The translations under genes and the position numbers were made by a program. A DNA stretch of 64,000 nt from Gemmatimonadota bacterium (GTDB lineage Bacteria; Gemmatimonadota; Gemmatimonadetes; Longimicrobiales; Gaopeijiaceae): contig JAJDVT010000075.1 in the NCBI GenBank assembly GCA_022826005.1, positions 1-64,000 of the forward strand. The letters are read 5' to 3'. Every line of letters starts with the position of its first letter. Position 1 is the first letter of the stretch. Under the pieces are notes generated by a model. The model did no database searches, was not told the DNA's origin, and saw only the letters and a program-made list of their open reading frames with translations. Below, in pieces: positions 42,694 through 53,100 of this stretch.

Positions 42694-44010
42694 GTGGCCG
42701 TGATCGCCCGCCGCATCAGCCATCTGGGGACCGAGAACGCGTTCAAGCTCGGCGACGACATCCAGCGTTGCCTGGACCGGGGCATGGATGTAATCCGCTT
42801 CAACCTCGGCGCTCCGGACTTTCGCAGCGCCCCGCACCTGAACCGGGTGGCCAGCGACGCCCTGGACGCCGGCCGGTCCGGCTACTGCGACCCCGCCGGC
42901 ATCCTGCCCTTCCGCCAGGCGATCGCGGCGCACGTGACGCGTACCCGCGGCGTCGAAGCAGGCCCGGATCGGGTCGTCGTCACGCCCGGAGCGAAGCCAC
43001 CGATCGGCTACACCCTGCAGACCTACGTCGACGAGGGCGACGAGGTCATCTACCCCTCCCCCGGCTTCCCCATCTACGAATCCTGGGTGCGATTCGTGGG
43101 CGCGGTTCCGGTTCCGCTGCACCTCTCGGACGACCGCGACTTCGCCTTCAACGCCGACGACCTCTCCACGCTCATCACTGAGCGCACCAAGCTCATCATC
43201 CTTTGCTCCCCTTCCAACCCGACCGGCGGCGTGCTCTCGCGCGACGAACTGGCGGGGATCGCCGCACTGATCCGGGAACGCTGCCGCCCCGACATCCGAA
43301 TCTACTCCGACGAGATCTACGAGCAGATCCTCTTTGACGGCCTCGAACACGAGAGCATCGTCTCGCACCCCGGGATGGAGGAGCGCACCGTGCTCGCCAG
43401 CGGCCACTCCAAGGGGTTCGCCATGACCGGATGGCGGCTCGGGTGGGCCGTTCTGCCGACCGCGGAGGAGGCTGCGGTCTTCAAGCGCATCAACATCAAC
43501 ATCATGTCCTGCGTGCCGCCGTTCCTGCAGGAGGCGGGGGTGGCGGCGTACGAGGATCCGGCCTCGGCCGGGGTGGTGCGTGCGATGGTCGACGAGTTCG
43601 AGCGGCGTCGCGACTGGATCGTGCCGGCGCTGAACGCGGTTCCCGGGGTGCGGTGCCGGACGCCGAAGGGCGCGTTCTACGTCTTCCCGGACGTGTCGCG
43701 GATGTGCGAGAGCCTGGGCGTGGGCGAGGCATATGCGGCACTGCCCGCCGGAGCGCGGAGCCGAACGACCCCGGCCGGGATGCTCCAGATGTTCCTGCTC
43801 TACCGGTACGGAGTCGCCACCATGGACAGGGCCTCGTTCGGGCGGATCGGGGCCGAGGGGCAGGACTTCCTGCGCCTGTCGATCGCGAACAGCATGGACG
43901 ATATCCGGCGTGGGGTGGCGCGCATCGGGGCCGCGGCGGAGGACGCCGCAGGGTTCGCTGGATTCGTCGCCGAAGAAGCCGCCAGGGGCGACGAGGGACT
44001 CTTCGCGTGA
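42694..44010 (+). CDS. PLP-dependent aminotransferase, class I/II (aspartate aminotransferase-like)
   Basis: A 438-residue enzyme starting at GTG 42694 with GGAGG 8 bases upstream. It opens with VIARRISHLGTENAFKLGDD and continues DVIRFNLGAPDFRSAPHL, YPSPGFPIYESWVRFVG, LCSPSNPTGGVLSRDEL, YSDEIYEQILFDG, SGHSKGFAMTGWRLGW (PLP lysine) and FLRLSIANSMDDIRRGV (substrate carboxylate Arg). This is the aspartate/aromatic aminotransferase Ib pattern. Frame upstream to 42544 is open but not homologous. It is divergent from the exported class V gene (225 bases, no feature recognised). Confidence 0.88.
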   Translation: MAVIARRISHLGTENAFKLGDDIQRCLDRGMDVIRFNLGAPDFRSAPHLNRVASDALDAGRSGYCDPAGILPFRQAIAAHVTRTRGVEAGPDRVVVTPGAKPPIGYTLQTYVDEGDEVIYPSPGFPIYESWVRFVGAVPVPLHLSDDRDFAFNADDLSTLITERTKLIILCSPSNPTGGVLSRDELAGIAALIRERCRPDIRIYSDEIYEQILFDGLEHESIVSHPGMEERTVLASGHSKGFAMTGWRLGWAVLPTAEEAAVFKRININIMSCVPPFLQEAGVAAYEDPASAGVVRAMVDEFERRRDWIVPALNAVPGVRCRTPKGAFYVFPDVSRMCESLGVGEAYAALPAGARSRTTPAGMLQMFLLYRYGVATMDRASFGRIGAEGQDFLRLSIANSMDDIRRGVARIGAAAEDAAGFAGFVAEEAARGDEGLFA

Positions 44011-44013
44011 GTT

Positions 44014-45165
44014 TTACAGGAGACGGTCAACGTGTCCTGCCTGCGATATGGGGAGGGCCGAGATCCGGTCGTCGAGCGGGTAGGCCTCCTCGCCGGGATA
44101 GACGATCCAAAGGTGCGAGAGATCGAGGTCCTTCAACGCGACCCGCATGGACCGCGTGGTGCCCGGCGCGTCGGCGAGCTTGCACTCGAAGCCGTACCTC
44201 CTCCCTTCGCGAAGCACGAGCAGGTCGAGTTCCGCGCCTCCGTGCGTCGCCCAGAAGTAGGCGTCCCTCGTATCGAGACCGCCGAGCAGCTGTTCCACCG
44301 CGAAACCCTCGAAAGACGCACCGACCTTGTGGTGGCCGGCCAATTCCTCCGCACGCGACAACCCGAGAAGCACATGCAGGAGTCCGGTGTCCCGTACATA
44401 CACCTTGGGCGCCTTCACCTGCCGCTTCCTCAGATTCTCGAACCATGGAGGGAGGGCGCGGACCATGAAGGCGCCCGTGAGGATGTCGAGGTATCTGCGC
44501 GCCGTGGCTTCGCCTGTTCCCAGCGCTCGGGCGAATTCCGCCGCGTTCCACTTCTGACCGTGGTAGTGGGCGATCATCGTCCAGAACCGCCTCAGCCGGT
44601 CCGCCGGAATCGTGATCCCGAGCTGGGGGATGTCGCGTTCGAGGAAGGTGCGGGCGAAACTCCGCCGCCACAGGAACGACCGCCGGTCTCCGCGCGCCAG
44701 GTAGCTGCGCGGGAAGCCCCCGCGCGTCCACAGCCTTCGCCAGTCCCCAGCGTCCACCTCTCCGAGCTGGAAACCCCCCAGATCGACGAGCCCGACCCGG
44801 CCCGCGAGCGACTCGGAGACACCCCTGACCAGCCGCGGCGAGGCGCTGCCGAGAAGGAGGAACCGCGCGGAGTCCGGGGGCCGGTCCACCAGCACCCGGA
44901 TCGTCTCGAAGAGGGACGGGTCACGCTGGATCTCGTCGATCACGACGAGTCCCTCGAGCGGGGCCAGCGTCTGCTCGGGCGTGGCCAGGCGGCGGCGGTC
45001 CACCCCGGCCTCGAGATCGAAATACGTACTCGCCGGATCCTCCGCCGCGATCCGTCCGGCCAAGGTGGACTTGCCGCACTGGCGCGGACCGGTGAGCGCG
45101 ACGCAGGGATGCACCGAGAACTCCTCCCGGATGCGACGCACGGGGTTCGGACGCTCAATGAACAT
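44014..45165 (-). CDS. AAA_14/DUF4143 ATPase
   Basis: A 383-residue protein of the widespread 'ATP-binding, DUF4143' family. Walker A GPRQCGKSTLAGRIA is at residues 26-40, Walker B GLVVIDEIQRDPSLFE follows, then the sensor FLLLGSASPRLV. A winged-helix segment (WNAAEFARALGTGEATARRYLDIL) is followed by a DUF4143 nuclease-like end with GGAELDLLVLREGRRYGFECKLAD, resembling PD-(D/E)xK. Cellular role unknown; the genes are mobile between genomes and often solitary. The promoter upstream is of the leaderless type. Confidence 0.85.
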   Translation of the reverse strand: MFIERPNPVRRIREEFSVHPCVALTGPRQCGKSTLAGRIAAEDPASTYFDLEAGVDRRRLATPEQTLAPLEGLVVIDEIQRDPSLFETIRVLVDRPPDSARFLLLGSASPRLVRGVSESLAGRVGLVDLGGFQLGEVDAGDWRRLWTRGGFPRSYLARGDRRSFLWRRSFARTFLERDIPQLGITIPADRLRRFWTMIAHYHGQKWNAAEFARALGTGEATARRYLDILTGAFMVRALPPWFENLRKRQVKAPKVYVRDTGLLHVLLGLSRAEELAGHHKVGASFEGFAVEQLLGGLDTRDAYFWATHGGAELDLLVLREGRRYGFECKLADAPGTTRSMRVALKDLDLSHLWIVYPGEEAYPLDDRISALPISQAGHVDRLL

Positions 45166-45171
45166 ACCAGA

Positions 45172-45200
45172 ATAATACTTGCAAATCCTTCATCCGACAA
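45172..45200 (-). promoter_or_regulatory. Leaderless promoter of the AAA_14 gene
   Basis: On the minus strand TTGTCG (45200-45195), 17 bases, TATTAT (45177-45172), then exactly 6 bases to the ATG. The AT-rich composition is exceptional for this window. No Shine-Dalgarno sequence is present. The geometry is the same as upstream of dtxR-feoA and abiEi. Confidence 0.7.
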
Positions 45201-45226
45201 CCGATTTTCCCGAAACTCTGCTTCGC

Positions 45227-46009
45227 CTACCCCCCGCTGATCGCGATCTCGAACATCTGCGGCCACAGCTTGCCGGTCACGTAGAAGGTCCCCGTGGCCC
45301 CATCATGGGCGATCCCGTTGAACACCGCGCCCACATCGGACGGGCGGTTGCTCGTCAGTGCCAGCGACAGCGCGTCGAGTTCCCCGGTGATCTCGCCCGT
45401 GGATTTGTCGATCCGCAGGATTTCGTTCGTCATGTACACGTTGGCGTACACGTGTTCCCCCACGCACTCCAGCTCGTTGAGGTCACGCACCGAAAAGCCG
45501 TCGCGGGTGACGCGGATCTCCTCCAGCACCGCGAATGTCACCGGATCGCGGCGGAACAGGATTCCACTACCGTCGGTCATGAAGAGCGAGGCGCCGTCGT
45601 GGCAGAGCCCCCATCCCTCGCCCTCGTACTCCAGCGTGTGCTGCACCGCGAATGTCTCCAGATCGTATACGAGTGCCAGGCCGGCTTTCCAGGTCAGCTG
45701 GATCACTCGGTCGCCGACTACGGCGATCCCCTCTCCGAAGTGCTCGTCCGAGAGCGCGTGGCTCCGGAGTACCCGGCCGGTGGCGATGTCGACCTGGCGC
45801 AGCGTCGAGGTGCCGTACTGGCCGGTGCTCTCCAGGAAAGTTCCCTCGTGGATGAGGAGCCCCTGGGTGTAGGCCCCCGGGTCGTGCGGCAGGGTGCGCC
45901 GCACCTCGAAGTCCAGCTGGGCAATGCCCGCTTCGCCGCATCCCGCGACCGGCAGCGCCAGCGCGCAGGCCGTCAGCAGCGCGCATCGAAATCTGTTGCG
46001 TGTGTTCAT
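45227..46009 (-). CDS. Glutaminyl-peptide cyclotransferase (plant/bacterial 5-bladed propeller type), lipoprotein
   Basis: A 260-residue protein starting at ATG 46009 (MNTRNRFRCALLTACALALP, lipobox VAGC). The mature protein shows the glutamine cyclotransferase propeller: LPHDPGAYTQGLLIHEGTFL, ESTGQYGTSTLRQVDIATG, HFGEGIAVVGDRVIQLTWK, DLNELECVGEHVYANVYMTN, NGIAHDGATGTFYVTGKLWP. Such enzymes turn N-terminal glutamine into pyroglutamate; here outside the cytoplasm. It is divergent from the class V aminotransferase at 46052, with 42 bases between the starts. Confidence 0.9.
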   Translation of the reverse strand: MNTRNRFRCALLTACALALPVAGCGEAGIAQLDFEVRRTLPHDPGAYTQGLLIHEGTFLESTGQYGTSTLRQVDIATGRVLRSHALSDEHFGEGIAVVGDRVIQLTWKAGLALVYDLETFAVQHTLEYEGEGWGLCHDGASLFMTDGSGILFRRDPVTFAVLEEIRVTRDGFSVRDLNELECVGEHVYANVYMTNEILRIDKSTGEITGELDALSLALTSNRPSDVGAVFNGIAHDGATGTFYVTGKLWPQMFEIAISGG

Positions 46010-46051
46010 TCTCGTTAAAGTATCCTTTCCCATTCAGTCAAGGAGGTAAGT

Positions 46052-47212
46052 GTGCCCGGGCTGCTCCCCAATATCGACCCCGACGGGCTTCTGGAATACT
46101 CCGTCGTCTTCACCGATCGATCATTGAATCACATGTCGGCTCGCTTCCGCGAGGTGATGAGGGACATATCCGCGACGCTGAAGGAGGTGTACGCGGCGGA
46201 TGCCGTAGCGGTCGTCCCGGGTGGTGGGACCTACGCAATGGAAGCGGTTGCGCGCCAGTTCGGAACCGGCAAGCGATGCCTGGTCCTGCGCAACGGCTGG
46301 TTCAGCTACCGCTGGTCGCAGATCTTCGAGGCAGGCGGAATCCCGGCTGAATCGGAGGTGCTCAAGGCACGTCCGCAGGACGCGGGCGCCAGGCCCGCCT
46401 TCTCCCCTGCCCCGATCGACGAGGTGGTGGCGACCATCGAGTCCTTCCGGCCCGATGCCGTTTTCGTTCCCCACGTCGAGACCTCGTCCGGGATCATCCT
46501 GCCGGACGACTATGCGCGCGCGGTTGCGGATGCGGCCCGCGGGGTCGGCGCGCTCCTCGTGCTGGACAGCATCGCGTCGGGCGCGATTTGGGTCGACATG
46601 CGGGGATCGGGGGTGGACGTGCTCCTCAGCGCCCCGCAGAAGGGGTGGAGCGGGTCCCCGTGCGCGGGACTCGTGATGCTCGGCCAACGGGCGCTCGATC
46701 GCATGGACGCAAGCGCCAACACCAGCTTCAGCTGTGACCTGCTGCGCTGGCTCGAGGTGATGCGAAGCTACGAGGCGGGCGGCCACACCTACCACACGAC
46801 CATGCCGACCGACGCGCTGGGTATGTTCCACGCTTCGATGTCCGAGACGCGTGCCTTCGGCTTCGACAGGGCGCGGGCCCGCCAGCGGGAGCTGGGCGAC
46901 CGGGTCCGGACACTGCTCGCGGACAGGGGTTACAGGAGCGTCGCGGCGGCAGGCTGCGGGGCACCGGGCGTCGTTGTCAGCTACACCGACGATCCGGCCA
47001 TCCAGAACGGCAGCCGTTTCGCGGCAGCCGGACTGCAGATCGCGGCGGGCGTACCGCTGCGATGCGGCGAGCCCTCGCCCTTCCGCACCTTCCGCCTCGG
47101 CCTCTTCGGGCTGGACAAGCTGGGCAATGTAGGCCGGACGGTGACCACCCTCGCCGAGGCGCTGGACCGGGTCGCGCCGCAACCGGTCGGACCGGGCGCC
47201 GGTCGAGCGTAG
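46052..47212 (+). CDS. Class V aminotransferase (alanine-glyoxylate/phosphonate-type)
   Basis: A 386-residue PLP enzyme starting with GTG at 46052 after a strong AAGGAGGT. Landmarks are VVPGGGTYAMEAVARQFG, VPHVETSSGIILPDDYARAV, LLVLDSIASGAIWVDM and the Schiff-base lysine in VLLSAPQKGWSGSPCAGLVM. The layout fits the small-molecule class V aminotransferases (alanine-glyoxylate, serine-pyruvate, 2-aminoethylphosphonate); the substrate is not settled. It precedes the efflux operon by about 100 bases but probably is a separate unit. Confidence 0.85.
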   Translation: MPGLLPNIDPDGLLEYSVVFTDRSLNHMSARFREVMRDISATLKEVYAADAVAVVPGGGTYAMEAVARQFGTGKRCLVLRNGWFSYRWSQIFEAGGIPAESEVLKARPQDAGARPAFSPAPIDEVVATIESFRPDAVFVPHVETSSGIILPDDYARAVADAARGVGALLVLDSIASGAIWVDMRGSGVDVLLSAPQKGWSGSPCAGLVMLGQRALDRMDASANTSFSCDLLRWLEVMRSYEAGGHTYHTTMPTDALGMFHASMSETRAFGFDRARARQRELGDRVRTLLADRGYRSVAAAGCGAPGVVVSYTDDPAIQNGSRFAAAGLQIAAGVPLRCGEPSPFRTFRLGLFGLDKLGNVGRTVTTLAEALDRVAPQPVGPGAGRA

Positions 47213-47315
47213 CCGCTTGGGCCGGTTTGCGCGCCCGGTTGCGCCGACTCCGCGCAGGACCAAAGTTTCCCAAGCCATCGAAGGGAACCATGTCCCCAAG
47301 GGGTTCAAGAGGACC

Positions 47316-48884
47316 ATGTCGCCAACACTTCGACCTGCGCCCCGCCGGGCTCCTGCCGCCAACGTGCGTTTTGGCGTTGGGCTGGCCTGGATAGTCCTGG
47401 CGGGAGCCTGTTCCTTCGTGCCCGCCCCGTCGGTTCCGGAGCCGGTGGCGGAGCTGCCGGACGCCTTCGCCGAACCGGCCGCCGCGGGCAGCCCCGAGGC
47501 GCTTGAATGGTGGAGGGGATTCGAGGATCCCGCGCTGAACGCGGTCGTGGACTCGGTGCTGGCCTCGAACTTCGATCTGGCCGAGGCGGTCGCGCGCGTG
47601 CAACAGGCCCGGGCCCAGGCCGGGATCGCGCGGGCCGGGCTCTTCCCCGTCGTCCAGGCGACGGCGACGGCCACCGACCAGGACACCCCCGCGAACGCGG
47701 GGTTCGGCCAGCAGTTCCGAGAACTCACGGGCACCGAAGAGGGCGACGCCATCGGCGGCTTCCAGTTCCCGGACCGGCTGGGGGTCACGACCTGGTCGCT
47801 CGGCGCGGAGTTCGCCTACGAGCTCGACTTCTGGGGCCGGGCCCGCAACGACGCGAGGGCCGCCGGGCTGAGCTACCTCGCGTCCGAATCCGACTACGAC
47901 GCCGCCCGCGTTGGCGTGCTGGCCGAGACGATCACCACCTACTTCGAGATCGCGGACTTGCGCACCCGCATCGCGCTCACCGGCGAGACCGCCGATGTCC
48001 TGCTCGAGCGCGAAGAGCTCGCGGACACCCGCTACGAGAGCGGACTGATTACCTCGCAGGAGCTCTATCAGGTCAGGCAGGAGTTGCTCAACACGCAGGC
48101 GGTGCTGCCGCAGCTGGAGAGCCAGCTGGTGAACGCGGAGGGGCGGCTGGCCGTGCTGATGGGCGGTTTCAGGGACAAGCTGGACGGGGTGCTGCCGGGG
48201 GAGCTGGCTCCCGTTCCGTCCGCGGACCCGGTCGCGGCGGGAGTCCCGGCGGACCTGCTTGTGCAGCGGCCGGACGTGCGGGCGGCAGCCCTGCGGCTCG
48301 AGGCCGCGCGCCACTCGATCGGGGCGCGCCGGGCGGAACTGCTTCCCTCGCTGTCGCTCTCCGGCACAATCGGCGTCCAGGCCGCCGAGGCCGACGGTCT
48401 CTTCAACGTCGACCAGTGGTTCCGCAACCTCCTCGGCAGTCTCACCGCGCCGATCTTCCAGGGCGGCCGACTGAGGAACAACGTCGCGGCCGCCGAGGCG
48501 GCCTTTCAGCAGGCGGCGGCGGCGTACGGGCGGACCGTGGTGACCGCGGTGCACGAGGTGGAGGCGGCGCTCGCCGCGCTGCAGAACGAGGGGCGGCGAT
48601 ACGATTACCTGACGTCGCAACTCGCGGAGGCCAACGCCTCCGTCGGGCTCCAGCTCGAGCGCTATTCGTCCGGGGTGGCCGGCTACACCGACTATCTGGA
48701 CGCCCTCCGGTCCCGGCTGAACGTGGAGTCCACCCTGGCGGGATCGCGGCGGGATCTTGCGCTGGCCCGCCTGGCGGTACACCGGGCGCTTGGGGGCGAC
48801 TGGACCGCGCCGCCGGAGGTGCTCGAAGCGATGCGGATGGTGCCCACCAACGACGGAAACCCCGAAAACGGAAGGAACAGATAG
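47316..48884 (+). CDS. Outer-membrane efflux lipoprotein (NodT/OprM type)
   Basis: A 522-residue TolC-like factor starting at ATG 47316 with AAGAGGACC upstream. The signal ends in the lipobox VLAGAC. Two OEP repeats are visible: EWWRGFEDPALNAVVDSVLA-SNFDL with EAVARVQQARAQAGIARAGL, and in the second half DLLVQRPDVRAAALRLEAAR with SLSLSGTIGVQAA. WWRGFEDP..L is typical of NodT family proteins. It forms the outer-membrane channel of the tripartite pump. Its stop codon is immediately followed by the ATG of the adaptor gene. Confidence 0.92.
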   Translation: MSPTLRPAPRRAPAANVRFGVGLAWIVLAGACSFVPAPSVPEPVAELPDAFAEPAAAGSPEALEWWRGFEDPALNAVVDSVLASNFDLAEAVARVQQARAQAGIARAGLFPVVQATATATDQDTPANAGFGQQFRELTGTEEGDAIGGFQFPDRLGVTTWSLGAEFAYELDFWGRARNDARAAGLSYLASESDYDAARVGVLAETITTYFEIADLRTRIALTGETADVLLEREELADTRYESGLITSQELYQVRQELLNTQAVLPQLESQLVNAEGRLAVLMGGFRDKLDGVLPGELAPVPSADPVAAGVPADLLVQRPDVRAAALRLEAARHSIGARRAELLPSLSLSGTIGVQAAEADGLFNVDQWFRNLLGSLTAPIFQGGRLRNNVAAAEAAFQQAAAAYGRTVVTAVHEVEAALAALQNEGRRYDYLTSQLAEANASVGLQLERYSSGVAGYTDYLDALRSRLNVESTLAGSRRDLALARLAVHRALGGDWTAPPEVLEAMRMVPTNDGNPENGRNR

Positions 48885-50096
48885 ATGAGCCGATTGCGGA
48901 GCGCCCTTATCGCCGTTGGAATCCTCGGGGGAGCGATCGTGGTGGCCGTCGTCATGATCCGTCTCAGGCCCGAACCGCCGGTGCGCGAACCTCCCTCCAC
49001 CGCGCCCTTCGTGACAACGGGCGTGGCCACGGCGGAAGAGGGCGCAATCCCTGTGCACGGGGCCGGGACGGTCCGACCCCGGGCGGAGATCGACGTGGCG
49101 GCCCAGGTGGGCGGGACGGTGACGTGGGTGGCCCCCTCCTTCCAGGGCGGCGGCCGGGTTCGGGCGGACGAGGTTCTCTTCCGCATCGAGGACGCGGACT
49201 ACGTAAACCGGGTCCAGCAGGCGCAGGCCAACGTCGCCGCGCAGCAGGTGGCACTCCTGCAGGAGGAGGAACGGGCGCGAATCGCGCGCGAGGAGTACCA
49301 GAGGATGCAGCGGCGAAGCGGAGGTGGGGCAAGCGGCGCGGCGAGCGCCCTGACGTTGCGCCAACCGCAACTGGAGGCCGCGCGGGCGGCGCTGGCGCGG
49401 GACAGCGCGGCGCTGGCCGACGCGGAGCTTGCGCTGAGCCGCACCGAGGTCAAGGCGCCCTTCAGCGGCGCCGTGCGGTCCGAGTCGGTGGATGTGGGGC
49501 AGTTCGTGGCGCCGGGGCAGAGCGTGGGACGGCTCTACGCTGCCGACGCGGTCGAGGTGGTCGTGCCGCTGTCGGACGCAGACGCGGCGCTGATCCCGCG
49601 GCTGTGGAACCTCGTCGCCGGCGACGGGAACCGGAGCGTGCGTGCGACCGTCGCGGCAGCGTACGGCGACGCGCGCTACACCTGGAGCGGCTACGTGGAC
49701 CGCGCCGAGGCCGCGCTCGACGAGCAGACCCGCACGATCGACGTGATCGTCCGCGTCCCCAATCCCTTCCGGGGCGGGACGCCGGCGGATGAGGACGGCG
49801 GCGGCGCGACCGGAGCGGGCTCGTCCGGGCCGCCGCTCCTGGTGGGCCAGTTCGTGGACGTGCGGATCGACGGGGTCGCGCCGGAGCGCTACTTCGCCGT
49901 GCCGCGCGCCGCGCTCAGGACCGGGAACGAGGTGTGGGCAGTGCGCGCCGGCACCACGATCACGATCGTTCCGGTGCGCGTTCTGCAGCGTATCGACGAT
50001 GTTGTCTACGTGACCGGCGGTTTGGAGGACGGCCAGACGGTCGTCGTGAGCGGCATCCAGATCGCCACCGAGGGCATGCAGGTCCGGTCGCAGTAG
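48885..50096 (+). CDS. RND efflux periplasmic adaptor (membrane fusion protein)
   Basis: A 403-residue adaptor. One N-terminal membrane helix (LIAVGILGGAIVVAVVMIRL) anchors it. Lipoyl/barrel-sandwich halves are GTVRPRAEIDVAAQVGGTVT and ELALSRTEVKAPFSGAVRSE, split by a coiled-coil hairpin (residues about 105-165: VQQAQANVAAQQVALLQEEE, LEAARAALARDSAALADAEL). A beta-barrel and membrane-proximal domain follow (VLQRIDDVVYVTGGLEDGQT). It links the outer-membrane factor and pump. It has no gap to the gene before and 11 bases to the next. Confidence 0.92.
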   Translation: MSRLRSALIAVGILGGAIVVAVVMIRLRPEPPVREPPSTAPFVTTGVATAEEGAIPVHGAGTVRPRAEIDVAAQVGGTVTWVAPSFQGGGRVRADEVLFRIEDADYVNRVQQAQANVAAQQVALLQEEERARIAREEYQRMQRRSGGGASGAASALTLRQPQLEAARAALARDSAALADAELALSRTEVKAPFSGAVRSESVDVGQFVAPGQSVGRLYAADAVEVVVPLSDADAALIPRLWNLVAGDGNRSVRATVAAAYGDARYTWSGYVDRAEAALDEQTRTIDVIVRVPNPFRGGTPADEDGGGATGAGSSGPPLLVGQFVDVRIDGVAPERYFAVPRAALRTGNEVWAVRAGTTITIVPVRVLQRIDDVVYVTGGLEDGQTVVVSGIQIATEGMQVRSQ

Positions 50097-50107
50097 GGTA
50101 GCCGGGC

Positions 50108-53100
50108 GTGAATCAAGACGGGGGCGGCGCCAGGGGTCCCATCGCCTACATGGCCCGCAACGGGGTCGCGGCCAACCTCCTGATGCTGTTCATCCTGATC
50201 GCCGGCCTCTTCGCGCTGCGCGGTCTGGTCCAGGAGGTATTCCCGGAGATCTCGTTGGACCGGGTGCTCGTCTCGGTGGTGTACCCGGGCGCCACGCCGG
50301 ACGAGATCGAGGAATCGATCATCCTCAAGATCGAGGAGCAGATCGAGGGCGTCGAGGGCCTGAAACACGTTCGGTCCACGGTATCGGAGGGGCGCGGTTC
50401 CGTTGTGGCGGAACTCAACATGGGAGAGGACCTGAACCGGGCCCTGGACGACATCAAGGCACAGGTCGACCGGATCCAGACCTTCCCCGGCGGTGCCGAG
50501 CGCCCCGAGGTCTCCGAGGTAACCAACCAGCAGAGCGTGATCCGGCTCGTCGTTTACGGCGATGTCTCCGAACGCACCCTCAAGGAGCTCGCCTACCGCA
50601 CCGAGGACGCGCTCGCCGCGCTCCCGGTGGTCTCCTACGTGGAGACGACGGGCGTTCGCGATTACGAGATCTCCATCGAGGTTCCGCTCCGCCGGCTGCG
50701 GGCGCTGGGCCTCACCCTGGGAGATATCGCGAATGCCGTGCGGGGCGGCTCGCTGGACCTGTCGGCCGGGAGCATCGCCACCCGCGACGAAGAGGTGCGG
50801 ATCCGCACGACGGGGCAGAACTACACCCAGCAGGATTTCGAAGAGATCATCGTCCTGAGCCGCGCGGACGGGACCGTGGTGAGGCTCGGGGACATCGCCG
50901 ATGTGCGGGACGGGTTCCGCGACGTGGATCTGATCGGCCGCTACCGGGGTGAGCCCGCGGCATACGTCGAGGTCTTCCGCACCGCCGACGAGAAGGTCCT
51001 TGAGATCGTCGCCGCGGTGGAAGCCCACCTGGAGGAAGAGGTGATCCCGTCCCTGCCCGCGGGCGTGGGCCTCGAGATCTGGAACAACGACGCCGACATC
51101 CTGCAGTCGCGCCTGGGACTCCTGGTCAAGAACGGCTTCCTGGGGCTGGCCCTGGTTCTGCTCGCGCTGGCGCTCTTCCTCGAGATCCGGCTGGCCTTCT
51201 GGGTCGCGGTGGGAATCGCGGTTTCCTTCGTCGGCACCTTCGCGGTGATGTCCGTACTGGGCGTGTCCATCAACCTGATGTCGCTCTTCGCCTTCATCCT
51301 CGCGATCGGGATCGTGGTCGACGACGCGATCGTGGTGGGCGAGAACATCTACGCCGAGCGGGAACGGGGGGCCAGGGGGGTGGTGGCCTCGATCCGCGGC
51401 ACCCGCCGGATCACCAGACCCGTGATCTTCGCGGTCCTGACCACTGTGGTGGCCTTCTGTCCCCTCTTCTTCATCCCCAGTTCGATCGGCAGGATCATCG
51501 GGGAGATCCCCATCATCGTGATGTCGGTCCTGCTCTTCTCGCTGCTCGAGTCCCTGCTCGTCCTCCCGAACCACCTCTCGCACCTGCCCGACCGCAACGG
51601 CCGCCCCACGCGGCACAAGCCTCATCTGATCGGCCGCATTCAGTCCGGCGTGGAATCGGGACTCCAGCGCTTCATCGCGGGGCCGCTCGACCGGAGCCTC
51701 CGCTTCGCCACCGGCCGGCCCGGAGTCGTGATCGCCTCGGGCGTCGCGATGATCATCGTATGCGTCGCGATGATCCCGGCGGGGATCATCAAGGTGGACT
51801 TCATGCCGTCGGTGGAAGGTGACCTCATCACCGCAAGCCTGGAGATGCCGGAGGGAACGCCGGTTCAGCGCACCACCGACGTCGCCCGAACCCTGGAGAC
51901 GACCGGTTACCGGGCGCTCGAACGGCTCGCGTCCGGCACGGGCGAGGAAGTCGATGCCCTCCTCACCGGCGTCAACGTCACCATCGGCCTGCCGGCGAGG
52001 CAGTCCGGGCCCGGAGGCGCGGCGGCTGATGCGGCCAGCCCGCAATCCAACATCGCGGCCGTCGAATTCAAGTTCGTCAGCCCCGAGGACCGGGCCGTGT
52101 CCGCGATCGACTTCCAGCAGGCATGGCGTGAAGAGGTGGGCGTGCTGCCCGAGGCCAAGTCGCTCGGCATCACGGCGGAACTCATCAGCTTCGGAGCCCC
52201 GGTTCATGTCGAGCTCTCCCATCCGGACCCCGCCCGTCTGGCCCTTATCGGCGACTCGCTCATGGCGCGGCTCCAGGAATTCGGCGGCGTCTTCGACATC
52301 CAGGCCGACCAGGACCAGGGACTCCGCGAGATCCAGCTCGACCTGTTGCCTGAGGCCCGTACCCTGGGGCTGACCCTCGACAACCTGGCCCGGCAGGTCC
52401 GCTCCGCATTCTTCGGGAACGAAGCCCTGCGCGTTCAGCGCGGCCGCGAGGAGATGCGCGTCTATGTGCGGCTGCCCGAGGAAGAGCGCAACGCGATCGC
52501 CGACGTGGAGAACTACCAGGTCCGGACACCCGCCGGCGGCGAGGTCCCGCTCGGCCGGGTGGCGTCGGTGCGCTTCGGCAACTCGCCCACCACCATACGG
52601 AGGAAGGACGGCCAGCGGGTCCTCACCGTCACCGCCGACGTGAACACAGCCATCGTCACCGGCGACGAGGTGACGAACCAGCTCGAAAGCTCGGTCCTTC
52701 CCGCGCTCGCGGCCGCAAGTCCGGGACTGAGCTATGCCTTCGGCGGCGAGCAGCAGGAACAGGTCGAGTCCTTCGGCGCCCTCTTCGGCGGCTTCGCCCT
52801 GGCGATGCTGGCAATCTACGCGTTGCTGGCCATCCCGTTCGGCTCCTACTCCAAACCCCTGATCATCATGGCGGCCATCCCCTTCGGGATCATCGGCGCC
52901 GTCCTCGGCCACGTCATCCTCGGGCTTCAGATGGCCATCATGTCACTCTTCGGGGTCATCGGCCTGAGCGGCGTCGTCGTGAACGACTCCCTGGTCATGA
53001 TCGATTTCATCGACGAGCGCAGGCGCGGGGGCATGTCCGGACGGGAAGCGATCGTCGAGGGGGCGAAGGCGCGCTTCCGCCCGATCTTCCTCACCTCGGT

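Noticed and set aside
47507-49792. 761-codon plus-strand frame across the efflux factor and adaptor genes
   Set aside because: Shifted reading of two well-supported genes; Gly/Arg-rich with no family pattern.
50006-52912. 968-codon minus-strand frame opposite the RND permease
   Set aside because: His/Asp/Arg-rich, unlike any family, and exactly antisense to a gene with full RND motifs. GC-rich DNA gives long antisense frames; many others in the window were dropped for the same reason.
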